NCBI GenBank assembly: GCA_031253955.1
Contig: JAIRVJ010000120.1
Coordinates: forward strand, 1 to 35,267
Reading direction: 5' to 3'
DNA: 35,267 nucleotides
From: Burkholderiaceae bacterium
Lineage (GTDB): Bacteria; Pseudomonadota; Gammaproteobacteria; Burkholderiales; Burkholderiaceae_C
Of the stretch, positions 1-8,625 are shown piece by piece (position 1 is the stretch's first letter; each line of letters opens with the position of its first letter). Below the pieces are notes generated by a model. It did not search any database. It saw nothing but the letters and a program-made list of their open reading frames with translations, and was not told the DNA's origin. Made by a program: the position numbers and the translations under genes.

Positions 1-183
1 GTCACAGCCAACGCGCCGCTTGGTGGAGCACGCTGGCTGTCAACTGCTGTACTGGCGGCCCTACAGCCCTGATCTCAACCCAATTGAAAAGCTCTGGGCC
101 AATCTCAAGCGCTGCTGGCGCAAGGTCGGTGGCGCGCTGGATGAGATGATCGTGACGTCCGATTATTTTGGGGATTGACTATA
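1..183 (+). mobile_element. IS630-family element, 3' end only (left window edge)
   Basis: The reading frame from base 2 to the stop at 176-178 gives the C-terminal 58 residues of an IS630-type DDE transposase, including YSPDLNPIEKLWANLK with the catalytic glutamate. The element appears to end at about GACTATA (177-183). This matches the minus-strand copy at 34697-34703, and the flanks diverge right after it, as expected for TA-targeting IS630 elements. The two copies differ at several residues (for example LKRCWRKVGG here, LKGRWCKVGD there), so they are related but not identical. The 5' part lies outside the window. The insertion sits about 60 bp beyond the lptG stop and does not break that gene. 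Confidence 0.85.
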
Positions 184-238
184 AAACATTGGCAACTAGC
201 TATCAAATCAATATTTTACGCGCGCTCAATGCCTAAAC

Positions 239-1348
239 TCACTGCCTGAGCACCAGCCAGCCGAAGGCGGCTAGCGAGAGCAGGGAGTAGAGAAAACCGG
301 GGGCGGCGGCGGCTAGCCACGGTTCCCAGTCGCGTAGGTTGCCGATGTAGCCGAAGACGTTGTTGAGCAGAAAGAAGCTGATGCCCGCCAGCACGCCCAG
401 GAACACGTAGCCGGTGATGTTGCCGGTGCGAAAGTGCAGGTAGGCAAAGGGCAGCGCCAGCACCATCATGACCAGGCAGCTCAGGGGGTAGAACACTTTG
501 CGCCAGAATTCGATTTCGTAGCGTTGCGCGTTCTGCCCGTTGGCTTGCAGGTGGCGGATGTACTGGAACAGTTCGACGGTTTTCATGCGGTCGGGGCTGA
601 GCAGGGCGGCGGCTACCATGTCGCTCGATAGCTGGGTCGGCCAGGCCAGTTCGGGCAGGGCGCGGGCGTGGATGGCGGGGCGGCCGGCGGCATCGCCCTC
701 GGTGAACCGGCGCTGCCGCACGTCTTGCAGCAGCCAGGCGCCTTCGCTGCCGAAAGTGGCCTTGGCAGCCTTGAGGATCGTGCGCAGTTGGCCTGCGGGA
801 TCGAACTCGAAGATCTGCACATTGTTCATGGCGCCCTCGGACGTCATGGCGCCGACGTTGACCGAATAGCTGGCCCGCGGCTGGCGGTCTTTTAGCCACG
901 CGCCGGTCAGCCCGACCGAGATTTCGCCCGTAAAGCGCGAGCGCAGCATCTGGGCGCCGCGGTTGGCCTGTGGCGCCAGGTAGTCGCCGGACACGAAGGT
1001 GAGCAGCACGAAGCCCGCGCCCAGCGCCAGCAGCGTGCCCAGGGCGCGCAGCGGCCCCAGGCCGCTGGTGCGCAAGATGGTGAATTCCGAGCTTTCGGCC
1101 ATTCGCGCCATGACGTAGATGGCGCCGATGAGCATCGCGATTGGCAGCAGTTCATACACGTGACTGGGGATCAGCAACGCTACGTAGAGCAGCGCGTAGG
1201 GCAGGCTGTAGCCGGCGCGGGTGTAGCGCGTGACGGCGTCGAGCTGATCGACCAGGTCGAAGAAAAAAAACAGCGTCAGAAAGGCCAGGGTGACGAAGGC
1301 GACAGCGCGGATCACCTCGCCGTAGATCAGGCGGCGGATGGTTCTCAT
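239..1348 (-). CDS. lptG: LPS export ABC transporter permease LptG
   Basis: Predicted inner-membrane subunit of the LptB2FG transporter, which extracts lipopolysaccharide from the inner membrane and passes it to the LptC-A-D bridge. The protein is 369 residues, normal for the YjgP/YjgQ family. Hydrophobic segments cluster at the N-terminus (RLIYGEVIRAVAFVTLAFLT, then the LLIPSHVYELLPIAMLIGAI region) and near the C-terminus (VFYPLSCLVMMVLALPFAY onward), with a soluble beta-jellyroll-type periplasmic region between. The start MRTIRRLIYGE is chosen because its ATG overlaps the lptF TGA by four bases (ATGA, 1345-1348), which indicates translational coupling. The open frame extends further upstream, but that part is only the shadow of lptF. 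The neighbour lptF supports the assignment. Confidence 0.95.
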   Translation of the reverse strand: MRTIRRLIYGEVIRAVAFVTLAFLTLFFFFDLVDQLDAVTRYTRAGYSLPYALLYVALLIPSHVYELLPIAMLIGAIYVMARMAESSEFTILRTSGLGPLRALGTLLALGAGFVLLTFVSGDYLAPQANRGAQMLRSRFTGEISVGLTGAWLKDRQPRASYSVNVGAMTSEGAMNNVQIFEFDPAGQLRTILKAAKATFGSEGAWLLQDVRQRRFTEGDAAGRPAIHARALPELAWPTQLSSDMVAAALLSPDRMKTVELFQYIRHLQANGQNAQRYEIEFWRKVFYPLSCLVMMVLALPFAYLHFRTGNITGYVFLGVLAGISFFLLNNVFGYIGNLRDWEPWLAAAAPGFLYSLLSLAAFGWLVLRQ

Positions 1349-2442
1349 GCCGGCTGCCCCGTGCGGGCGGCAACCATCCAGCGCGGGCGCTCGCCCTGGC
1401 GCCACCAGATCCACGCCAGAGACAGCGCCAGCACGCCGCCGTGCACCAGCAGCAGCAGCGCCGGCAGGCCGATGCGCTCGCGGGCAATCCACGACTGGCC
1501 TACGTTGAGCAGGTTGTAGTACGTGGCAAAAGCCAGCATGGCAAACACCAGGCTGGCGCTGCGCCCTGCGCGGGGGTTGACGCGCGTGGCCGCCAGCGCC
1601 AGCACCAGGCAGTTGATGGCCGCCAGCAGCAGACTCACGCGCCACCACAGTTCGGAGGCGTAGGCTGGCGTGAAATCTTGCAGCAGCGCCCAGGTGGATT
1701 GGTAGCGCGGCGACAGGTTGGCGCGCTGGCTGGCGGGCTGCTGGCCGATGCGCGTGCCGTATTCGGCGAATTCGCTCAGGCGCGATTCGCCGCTGGCCAG
1801 GTCGGTTTCCAGCCGCTGGCCTTGTTCGAGGATCAGCACGCGCTCGCCATTCAGGGTGGCCACGCGCCCGCCGCGCGCTGAAGTCACCGACTCCTTGCTT
1901 TTTTCACTGGCGGCGATGAAGATGTTGCTGCCGGTCTGGTCGTCCGGGCGCTGCTTGTCGATGAAAAACACCCGCTGGCCGCCCGCCGATTCCTGGAACT
2001 GGCCGGGTGCCACGCGGTCCACGTCGCCGCGCCCCTGATAGCGGTCGCGCAGCTCGCGGATTTGCGCGTTCGACCACGGCCACGCCAGCAGCGCCAGCAG
2101 CGCGATGGCCGCCAGCATCGGCCAGGCAAAGCGCAGCAGGGGCCGCAGAAAAGACAACAGCCCCTGCCCGCAGGAAAACCACACCACCATCTCGCTGCTG
2201 GCGTACATGCGAGTGAGCGTGGCGGTGGCGGCGATGAACAGGCTCAACGTCAAAATGGTGGAGAGTTGGCCCAACACCGTGTAGCCCATCACCAGCATGA
2301 TTTCCGACGGATTGACCACGCCGACGCTGGCCTGCCCGAGCGTGCGGATGAGCATCACCGTCATCACCACCGTGACCAGCACCACCAGCGTGGCGCCGAA
2401 GCTGCGCGCCAACTCTTTGCGAAAAGCCGAATGAAATAACAT
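1345..2442 (-). CDS. lptF: LPS export ABC transporter permease LptF
   Basis: Partner permease of LptG in the LPS exporter. The 365 residues begin MLFHSAFRKELARSFGATL, which is typical for LptF, followed by three N-terminal membrane segments (around residues 15-35, 50-75 and 100-125). A periplasmic domain of roughly 135 residues follows (LRDRYQGRGDVDRVAPGQF onward), then three C-terminal segments ending near residue 345. It is the first gene of a two-gene minus-strand operon and is divergent from pepA with only 13 bp between the two starts, so their promoters must overlap or lie inside the neighbouring gene. The gene order lptF-lptG divergent from pepA-holC is conserved in many beta- and gammaproteobacteria. 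Confidence 0.95.
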   Translation of the reverse strand: MLFHSAFRKELARSFGATLVVLVTVVMTVMLIRTLGQASVGVVNPSEIMLVMGYTVLGQLSTILTLSLFIAATATLTRMYASSEMVVWFSCGQGLLSFLRPLLRFAWPMLAAIALLALLAWPWSNAQIRELRDRYQGRGDVDRVAPGQFQESAGGQRVFFIDKQRPDDQTGSNIFIAASEKSKESVTSARGGRVATLNGERVLILEQGQRLETDLASGESRLSEFAEYGTRIGQQPASQRANLSPRYQSTWALLQDFTPAYASELWWRVSLLLAAINCLVLALAATRVNPRAGRSASLVFAMLAFATYYNLLNVGQSWIARERIGLPALLLLVHGGVLALSLAWIWWRQGERPRWMVAARTGQPA

Positions 2443-2455
2443 TACCGGAAGATCA

Positions 2456-3949
2456 ATGGAACAGGCAATTATGGACTTTCAACTCGTCAAGCTAGACGCC
2501 GGGCAAGCGGCTTGCACCCAGGCCGATGCCCTGCTGGCGCTGGCGCCGGCGCGTTTCAAGGCCGCCGCTGGCGACGCGCTTTCGGAACTTATCGCCAGCG
2601 CCATCAAGGGCGAGCACTTCAAGACCGAGGCTGGGGCCACGCTCTCCATGTACCTGCCCCCGCGCATTGCCGCGCCCAGAGTGCTGCTGGCTGGCATTGG
2701 CGATGGCAGCGCGGCGCAGGTGCGCAAGGCCATCGACGCGCTGGGAGCCGAACTGCGCCGCCTGCCGTCGAAAAACCTGCTGGTTTGCGTGGCCGGTGAG
2801 CAGGAGCCGGAAAATTGGGTCGGACCGGCCACCCGCGCTCTGGCCCAAGCCTGCTACAGCTACCAGGCCACCAAGTCCAAGCCGCAGCCCGTCAAGCTCG
2901 GCAAGATCGTGCTAGGCACCGCGCACGAAGCCGCCGCCAAACCGGTCTTTGCCCGCGCCAAGGCCGCCGCTGCGGGCGTGCGCTTGGCGCGCGAATGGGC
3001 TAACCGCCCGGCCAACCATGCCACGCCCGCGATGCTGGCCGAAGCCGCGCGCGCGCTGGCCGGCAAGAAAGGGCCGCTCACCTGCCAGGTACTCGGCCCG
3101 AAAGAAGTCGCCAAACTGGGCATGGGCGCTTTTCAGGCGGTGGCGCAAGGCTCGGCGCAGGAGCTGCGCCTGATCGTGCTGCGCTACGAGGGCGCGCCCA
3201 AGAGCCAGGCGCCGGTGGCGCTGATCGGCAAGGGCATCACCTTCGACGCGGGCGGCATCTCGCTCAAGCCCGGCCCGGAAATGGACGAGATGAAGTTCGA
3301 CATGAGCGGCGCGGCCAGCGTGCTCGGCGTGTTCCACACGCTCGGCCAATTGCGGCCCAAGATTAACGTGGTGGGCCTCATCGCCGCCTGCGAAAATCTG
3401 CCCGATGGCCGCGCCGTCAAGCCGGGCGACGTGGTCACCAGCATGAGCGGCCAGACCATCGAAATACTTAACACCGACGCCGAAGGGCGCCTGATTTTGT
3501 GCGATGCGCTCACCTATGCCCGGCGCTTCAAGCCGCGCGCCATGGTGGACATCGCCACGCTTACCGGCGCTTGCATGATCGCGCTGGGCGGCGTGCGCAG
3601 CGGCCTGTTCAGCGCCGACGACGCGCTGGCCCGCGCGCTGGAGCAGGCTGGCGATGCCGCCGATGATCCGTGCTGGCGTATGCCGCTGGACGAAGATTAC
3701 GCGCAGGGCCTGAAAAGCAACTTTGCCGACATCGCCAACGTCGCCGGCCGTCCCGCCGGCAGCGTCACGGCGGCCAAATTCTTGCAAAAGTTCGTTGGCG
3801 ATACGCCTTGGGCGCATCTGGATATTGCCGGCACCGCCTGGCTCGGCGGCGCGGCCAAGGGCGCGACCGGCCGCCCGGTGGCGCTGCTGCTCGAATACCT
3901 GCTGGGACAGGCCGGCGCGCCGGCCAGCCAACGGAAACGGCGCGCATGA
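2456..3949 (+). CDS. pepA: Leucyl aminopeptidase (M17 family)
   Basis: Cytosolic two-metal M17 aminopeptidase that releases N-terminal residues from peptides; in some bacteria PepA also binds DNA. The protein is 497 residues from the upstream ATG. The N-terminal domain covers roughly residues 1-170. The catalytic domain carries IGKGITFDAGG (metal-binding lysine near residue 259) and the family signature NTDAEGR at about 339-345, with SNFADIANVAGRPAGS further on. Two starts are possible: the ATG at 2456, preceded by GGAAG, and an in-frame ATG at 2471 giving MDFQLVKLDA, which resembles the usual start of the family in related bacteria. The stop overlaps the holC start by four bases, so the two are translationally coupled. 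Confidence 0.96.
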   Translation: MEQAIMDFQLVKLDAGQAACTQADALLALAPARFKAAAGDALSELIASAIKGEHFKTEAGATLSMYLPPRIAAPRVLLAGIGDGSAAQVRKAIDALGAELRRLPSKNLLVCVAGEQEPENWVGPATRALAQACYSYQATKSKPQPVKLGKIVLGTAHEAAAKPVFARAKAAAAGVRLAREWANRPANHATPAMLAEAARALAGKKGPLTCQVLGPKEVAKLGMGAFQAVAQGSAQELRLIVLRYEGAPKSQAPVALIGKGITFDAGGISLKPGPEMDEMKFDMSGAASVLGVFHTLGQLRPKINVVGLIAACENLPDGRAVKPGDVVTSMSGQTIEILNTDAEGRLILCDALTYARRFKPRAMVDIATLTGACMIALGGVRSGLFSADDALARALEQAGDAADDPCWRMPLDEDYAQGLKSNFADIANVAGRPAGSVTAAKFLQKFVGDTPWAHLDIAGTAWLGGAAKGATGRPVALLLEYLLGQAGAPASQRKRRA

Positions 3950-4377
3950 CCGAGATCGCGTTCCATTTCAACGTAGGCGACCCGCTGGCCTACGCCTGCC
4001 GCCTGCTGCGCAAGGCCCACGGCGTGGGCACGCGGGTCACGGTGGTCGGCCCGCAGACGGCCCTGTCCTGGCTTGACCAGAGCCTGTGGTCTTTTTCCAC
4101 GCTCGACTTCGTGCCGCATTGTCTGGCCGATGCGCCTGCCCAGGTACGCGCGCGCACGCCCATCGTGCTCGCCGAGGGTGCCCAGGCCGCGCCTGGGCAC
4201 GCGCCGGTGCTGCTCAATCTGGGAGAAGACGTACCCGCCGGATTCGAACCATTCGAGCGGCTGATCGAACTGGTCGGCACTGCCGAGGCCGACCGCCAGC
4301 ACGCCCGCGCCCGCTGGCGGCACTATGCAGCGCACGGCCACTCCATTACGCGGCATGATCTTGCCGCTTCAGGTTAA
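3946..4377 (+). CDS. holC: DNA polymerase III chi subunit
   Basis: Chi subunit of the DNA polymerase III clamp-loader complex. In the known family it pairs with psi and binds single-stranded-DNA-binding protein. The protein is 143 residues, close to the usual 140-150, and begins MTEIAFHFNVGDPLAYACRL, the characteristic opening of HolC. Conserved features include the LLRKAH segment after the first strand, LWSFSTLDFVPHC in the middle, and VLLNLGEDVPAGFEPFERLIE, the usual 'LxNL' stretch before the C-terminal helix. The ATG overlaps the pepA stop (ATGA), the standard pepA-holC arrangement. No clear terminator follows; the sequence runs straight into a region of mobile-element debris. Confidence 0.93.
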   Translation: MTEIAFHFNVGDPLAYACRLLRKAHGVGTRVTVVGPQTALSWLDQSLWSFSTLDFVPHCLADAPAQVRARTPIVLAEGAQAAPGHAPVLLNLGEDVPAGFEPFERLIELVGTAEADRQHARARWRHYAAHGHSITRHDLAASG

Positions 4378-4489
4378 AAAATGATCTCGCCCGGCAAAAA
4401 ACCAGCCCCAGTGCCGGAACAACCTCTGCCGAAAGTGCTGCCAAACCTCACCGGCAGTATGGGCACGCCACCCGCCTGCGGGCGATAAA

Positions 4490-4561
4490 TTACCGGCGAT
4501 ACCCGGAGTACCGCCCCGCCGGACGGTATCCGCGCGGCGCGTAATAGCCCCGCCAAGGCTG
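4490..4561 (-). pseudogene. C-terminal remnant of a Tyr/Gly/Arg-rich small protein
   Basis: The minus strand encodes a 23-residue tail reading QPWRGYYAPRGYRPAG then RYSGYRR before a stop. Such Tyr/Gly/Arg-rich tails are common in small exported basic proteins of betaproteobacteria. A stop codon lies immediately upstream in the same frame (4562-4564), and the sequence there changes to mobile-element-like DNA, so the gene appears cut off at its 5' side. The identity of the parent gene is not recognised, and the compositional bias makes the call tentative. Confidence 0.35.
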
Positions 4562-4570
4562 TTAGCGCTG

Positions 4571-4740
4571 ATTGAAATTTGAGTCATTTTTGAGGGGATG
4601 CTGAAGTAAAAGTGAGCCAGGTATTCGACCTACTCTGCTGTTTTTTAAGCAGTGGGGTAACAGGAGTGAAGACCATGGACGTGATAGGCAAGGAATCTTT
4701 CGCCCTGCGGCGTCCCATTCGAAGCGCCGTTCTTCTTTGA
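4571..4740 (+). mobile_element. Probable IS21-family left-end remnant
   Basis: The stretch has repeated short motifs of the TTGAAATTTGAGTCA and AAAAGTGAGCCAG type, as in the multi-repeat ends of IS21-family elements. A short hairpin follows (CTGCTG then CAG across a T-run near 4640), then a good ribosome-binding site (ACAGGAGTGAAG) and an ATG at 4675. The frame reads MDVIGKESFALRR and stops at 4738-4740, which could be the truncated start of an IstA-type transposase. It joins directly to group II intron sequence. The IS21 assignment rests on pattern memory only. Confidence 0.35.
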
Positions 4741-4829
4741 GCGCAAGGGCGAAAAATCCTTCACCCCTACCTGTGCGCCCAGCATGGGCGTACTCCTGCG
4801 GGAGCAAGTCCCGCCGTAAGCTGGTCGCA

Positions 4830-5579
4830 GCAAACGAAGCGAAGCGCAACTGCATGAACGCGGGCATCATGGATGGCGGGGTGGTCATTGAGCGCCACGA
4901 AGGCACGCCGCAAGGCGGGCTATTGTCGCCGCTGTTGGCCAACGTTCTGCTCGACGAGGTAGACCTGGAACTTGAGCGGTGCGGCCATTGCTTTGTGCGC
5001 TACGCCGATGGCTGCAACGTGTACGTGCGCAGTCGTCGGGCGGGCGAGCCGGTGATGGCGCTGCTGCGAAGACTGTACGCAAAGCTCAAGCTCAAGATCA
5101 ACCAAGCCAAGAGCGCGGTAGCCAATGCGTTTGGCCGCAAGTTTCTGGGGTATGCCTTCTGGGCAACCTCAAACGGGCAGGTCAGGCGCGCGGTGGCCGC
5201 CAAGCCATTGGCGACGTTCAAGCAGCGCGTGCGGCAGATGACAGGACGCAGCGGCGGGCGCAGCATGGCGCAAGTCATACAGAAGCTGCGTACGTGTATA
5301 TGCTTGGTTGGAAAGCCTACTTCGGACTGTCGCAGACACCCGAAATGTGGCGTAAGCTGGACAAATGGACGCGGCGGCGACTGCGTGCTTTGCAACTCAA
5401 GCAATGGCGCACAAGCCAGAGGGCCCATCGGCAACTGCCGCGACTTGGGGCCACCCCCCCAAGTGGCGCGTTCCGTGGCCGCGCTCAGTGGTCGCTGGTG
5501 GCACAACAGTGTCTCGGCGATTCATCAAGTGCTTGGCATTGCCCACTTTGATAGCCTTGGATTACCCCGACTTGCCTGA
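4830..5579 (+). pseudogene. Group II intron reverse transcriptase/maturase, decayed
   Basis: Remnant of an LtrA-type intron-encoded protein. The frame resumes inside the RT domain at about MNAGIMDGGVVIERHEGTP and continues through TPQGGLLSPLLANVLLDEV, FVRYADGCNVYVRSRRAGE and KINQAKSAV. The thumb and GIIM-type maturase region follow (RKFLGYAFW, RQMTGRSGGRSMAQVIQKL). It then shifts frame near 5290 (GWKAYFGLSQTPEMWRKLDK lies in another frame) and shifts back near the C-run at about 5452-5461, before ending HFDSLGLPRLA. The N-terminal RT motifs are missing. The active site reads YADG where functional enzymes have YADD. Truncation, two frameshifts and the lost catalytic aspartate all say it is dead. 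Confidence 0.88.
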
Positions 5580-5590
5580 TCCCAACCTCC

Positions 5591-5669
5591 CGAACCGCCC
5601 GGTGCAGACCCGCACGCCGGGTGGTGTGGCAGAGGCGCAGTCCTTATGGACTGCCCCCTATGCCGATTT
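5591..5669 (+). ncRNA. Group II intron domains V-VI, 3' end
   Basis: Downstream of the maturase stop the sequence CGAACCGCCCGGTGCAGAC, continuing to CCGGGTGGTGTGG, has the form of a bacterial group II intron domain V (AACCGCC pairing with GGTGGT). A short hairpin follows, GCAGTCC-TTAT-GGACTGC, as expected for domain VI. The terminal CCTATGCCGATTT at about 5657-5669 would be the 3' splice boundary. The 5' ribozyme domains are not present in recognisable form, so this is a 3' remnant that cannot splice by itself. Confidence 0.65.
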
Positions 5670-5792
5670 GTCATGCGCGCCGGCGGCGTTGACGAAAACA
5701 TGGGTCTGTGCGCTTGACGGGCAACCATCTTGGGTTGCAGGAACGATGGCGGCTGTAAGATGAGAAAAATCCAGCCTTTCAAGGAACAAGCC

Positions 5793-7493
5793 ATGCCGGA
5801 CTACACCCCTTCCGCCCAAGCCTTCGTCGCTGCGCGCGATTTTTTGCAGCGCCACCGCGCCGACTACGCGCGCGCTTACAGCGAGTTTGCCTGGCCCAGG
5901 CTCGATACCTTCAACTGGGCGCTGGACTATTTCGACGTGATGGCGCGCGGCAACGACAGGCCGGCGCTGTGGATTGCCGATGACCCCGCCGGCGCGGGCG
6001 TCAAGCTCTCGTTTGCGCAGATGGCCGAGCGGTCGGCGCGCGTGGCCAACTTTTTGCGCGCCCAAGGCGTGCGGCGCGGCGACCGGATTTTGCTAATGCT
6101 GCCCAACCGCCCGGAGTTGTGGGACACGATGCTGGCGGCCATCAAGCTGGGCGCGGTGATTGCGCCGGCCACCACGCAACTTTCGCCCGACGATGTGCGC
6201 GAGCGCGTGGAGGCGGGCGCGATGCGCTTTGCCGTGGTGGACGCGGCGGAACTGAACAAGTTCGAGGGACTGCAAGGCATCAAGCGCATCGCGGTGGGCG
6301 CGGCTCCGGCGGGCTGGATCGACTTTGCGGCTGCGTACCAAGCCAGCCCCGCGTTCACGCCGGATGGCCCCACGCCCGCCAGCGATCCGCTGCTGCTGTA
6401 TTTCACCTCCGGCACCACGTCCAAGCCCAAGCTGGTGGAGCACACGCACCAGAGCTACCCGGTGGGGCACCTTTCAACCATGTACTGGATCGGCCTGATG
6501 CCGGGCGATCTGCACTGGAACATCAGCTCGCCCGGCTGGGCCAAACATGCGTGGAGCTGCCTGTTCGCGCCCTGGAATGCCGGAGCTTGCGTGTTCATCT
6601 ACAACTACGCGCGCTTTGTCGCCAAGGACGCGCTGGCCGCGCTGGTGAACTGCGGCGTGACCACGCTGTGCGCGCCGCCGACGGTGTGGCGAATGCTGGT
6701 GCAAGAGCCGCTGGCTTCTTACCCCGTGAAATTGCGCGAGGTGCTGGGCGCGGGCGAGCCGCTCAACCCGGAGATCATCGAGCGCGTGCGCGCCGCATGG
6801 AATCTGACCATCCGCGACGGCTACGGCCAGACCGAAACCACTTGCGTGATCGGCAACAGCCCCGGCCAGCCGGTGGTGCCAGGCTCCATGGGCCGCCCGC
6901 TGCCGGGCTACCGCATCGAACTGGTGGACGGCGACGACCACCCGGCCAGCGAAGGCGAAATCGCGCTGGTGCTGGCGCAGCGCCCGCTGGCGCTGATGAA
7001 CGGCTATGCCAACCACCCCGAAGCCACCGCCTACGTCATGCGCAACGGCTACTACCACACCAGCGACGTGGCGCTGCGGCGCGACGATGGCTACCTGGTC
7101 TATGTGGGCCGCACGGACGACGTGTTCAAATCGTCCGACTACCGCCTGAGTCCCTTCGAGCTGGAAAGCGTGCTGATCGAGCACGAGGCGATTGCCGAAG
7201 CCGCCGTGGTGCCCAGCCCCGACCCGGTGCGCCTGTCGGTGCCCAAGGCGTTCGTGATCCTGCGCCAGGGCTACACGCCCAGCCCGGAGTTGGCGTGCGA
7301 GGTATTCCGCTTCATGCGTGAAAAGCTTGCGCCCTACAAGCGCGTGCGCCGGCTCCAGTTCAGCGATTTGCCCAAAACCATCTCCGGCAAAATCCGCCGC
7401 GTGGAGTTGCGGCGCAGCGAAATGGAACGCCCCGCGGGCGCGCAGCGGCAGCCCGGCGAATATTGGGAAGAAGATTTTCCCGATCTGCGTTGA
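5793..7493 (+). CDS. AMP-dependent acyl-CoA synthetase (medium-chain/benzoate-type)
   Basis: Member of the ANL superfamily, which activates a carboxylic acid as acyl-adenylate and transfers it to CoA. The protein is 566 residues from the ATG at 5793, which has AAGGA nine bases upstream. The P-loop-like motif YFTSGTTSKPK lies near residue 203, GYGQTE near residue 343, and YVGRTDDVFKSSDYRLSPFE near the hinge. KTISGKIRR carries the predicted C-terminal catalytic lysine. The overall layout resembles medium-chain acyl-CoA ligases (ACSM type). KSSDYR replaces the usual KSSGYR at the hinge, a mild oddity. The acid it uses cannot be told from sequence. It starts 124 bp after the intron remnant and is intact. 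Confidence 0.88.
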   Translation: MPDYTPSAQAFVAARDFLQRHRADYARAYSEFAWPRLDTFNWALDYFDVMARGNDRPALWIADDPAGAGVKLSFAQMAERSARVANFLRAQGVRRGDRILLMLPNRPELWDTMLAAIKLGAVIAPATTQLSPDDVRERVEAGAMRFAVVDAAELNKFEGLQGIKRIAVGAAPAGWIDFAAAYQASPAFTPDGPTPASDPLLLYFTSGTTSKPKLVEHTHQSYPVGHLSTMYWIGLMPGDLHWNISSPGWAKHAWSCLFAPWNAGACVFIYNYARFVAKDALAALVNCGVTTLCAPPTVWRMLVQEPLASYPVKLREVLGAGEPLNPEIIERVRAAWNLTIRDGYGQTETTCVIGNSPGQPVVPGSMGRPLPGYRIELVDGDDHPASEGEIALVLAQRPLALMNGYANHPEATAYVMRNGYYHTSDVALRRDDGYLVYVGRTDDVFKSSDYRLSPFELESVLIEHEAIAEAAVVPSPDPVRLSVPKAFVILRQGYTPSPELACEVFRFMREKLAPYKRVRRLQFSDLPKTISGKIRRVELRRSEMERPAGAQRQPGEYWEEDFPDLR

Positions 7494-7581
7494 TGGAGAG
7501 GTTGACCGTTTTGCGTTACCTAAAATGGCGGGCGCCGCGTTTTGCCGGTATGCCGCGAACATTTTCTTTCGGGAGTTTCCC

Positions 7582-8613
7582 ATGTCTGGATTTTTGCGCC
7601 GCACAGGCGGTTGGTTGTGCGCGGCCTTGCTGGCCTTAACCGCCACGCTGGCCCATGCCGACGCGGGCAGCAACCGTTCCTCCGAACTGGAAAGCGCCTG
7701 GCAGGCCGCCAAACAGACGGCCCAGCCGGGGCCGGCAACGATCAAGCTGCGCGATCAGGCCACGCTCAAGCTGCCCGCTGACGCGGTTTTCATTCCCCAG
7801 CCTGCCGCCGACCAGCTCATGATCGCGTGGGGCAACGGCGCCGATCCCGACATGGTGGGCTTGATCATCCCCGCCGATGAGAACCCCGGCGCGTGGGTCG
7901 TGGTGGCCAGCTACGAAAAATCCGGCTACATCCGCGACGACGACGCCAAGGACTGGAAGGTCGATGAACTGTTGGACTCGCTCAAAGCCGGCACCACGGA
8001 GCAAAACAAGGAACGCGCCCGGCGCGGCCTGCACGAGCTGGAGCTGACCGGCTGGATCGAACGCCCGCATTACGACGCCGCCACGCACCAGCTGGTATGG
8101 TCGATGGGCGCGCGCGCAAAAGACGCGGGCGCCGATTCCCACAGGCCGCAAACCGTGAATTACAACACCTACGCGCTGGGCCGCGAGGGTTACATCAGCC
8201 TGAACCTGCTCACCGACGCCCAAGCCGTGGAAAACGACAAACCCGCTGTGCGCGCGCTGTTGGGCAACCTTGAATTCAATCAGGGCAAGCGTTACGCGGA
8301 CTTCAATGCGAGCACCGACAAGGTGGCCGCCTACGGCTTGGCCGCGCTGGTGGCGGGCGCGGCGGCCAAAAAGCTGGGGTTACTCGCGGTTTTGGCGGCC
8401 ATGTTCGCCAAGTTCGCCAAGGTGATCGTGGTGGCCGCCATCGCCGTGCTGTACGGCGTCAAAAAATTCTTCACCGGCAACGGCAAGCCCCGCCCTGCCC
8501 CGGCGATTGCCGCTGCGGGAAACAACGCGCCAGACAAGAAAGCGCCCAGCCCATTCGACGTTCCGCCCGGCACGTTCGATACCCCGCCCAAAAACCCGCC
8601 GCCGCAAACCTGA
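7582..8613 (+). CDS. DUF2167 family membrane-anchored protein
   Basis: A 343-residue protein resembling the DUF2167 family, whose function is unknown. The ATG at 7582 is preceded by GGGAG and starts a signal peptide (residues 1 to about 25, ending ATLAHADA). The exported domain begins with SELESAWQAAKQ and includes the family-like stretch GPATIKLRDQATLKLPADAV, DMVGLIIPADENPGAWVVVA and NYNTYALGREGYISLNLL. A hydrophobic region at about residues 250-290 (LAALVAGAAAKKLGLLAVLA onward) anchors it, followed by a short Lys-rich segment and a Pro-rich tail. It sits 12 bp before a site-2-type protease gene, so the two are probably one transcript and may act together at the membrane. Confidence 0.85.
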   Translation: MSGFLRRTGGWLCAALLALTATLAHADAGSNRSSELESAWQAAKQTAQPGPATIKLRDQATLKLPADAVFIPQPAADQLMIAWGNGADPDMVGLIIPADENPGAWVVVASYEKSGYIRDDDAKDWKVDELLDSLKAGTTEQNKERARRGLHELELTGWIERPHYDAATHQLVWSMGARAKDAGADSHRPQTVNYNTYALGREGYISLNLLTDAQAVENDKPAVRALLGNLEFNQGKRYADFNASTDKVAAYGLAALVAGAAAKKLGLLAVLAAMFAKFAKVIVVAAIAVLYGVKKFFTGNGKPRPAPAIAAAGNNAPDKKAPSPFDVPPGTFDTPPKNPPPQT

Positions 8614-8625
8614 CCCCCCAGGCGC

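Noticed and set aside
5597-5629. Reading the hairpin after the maturase as a simple terminator
   Set aside because: The AACCGCC...GGTGGTGTGG form and the following short hairpin fit group II domain V and VI better than an intrinsic terminator, and there is no T-run.
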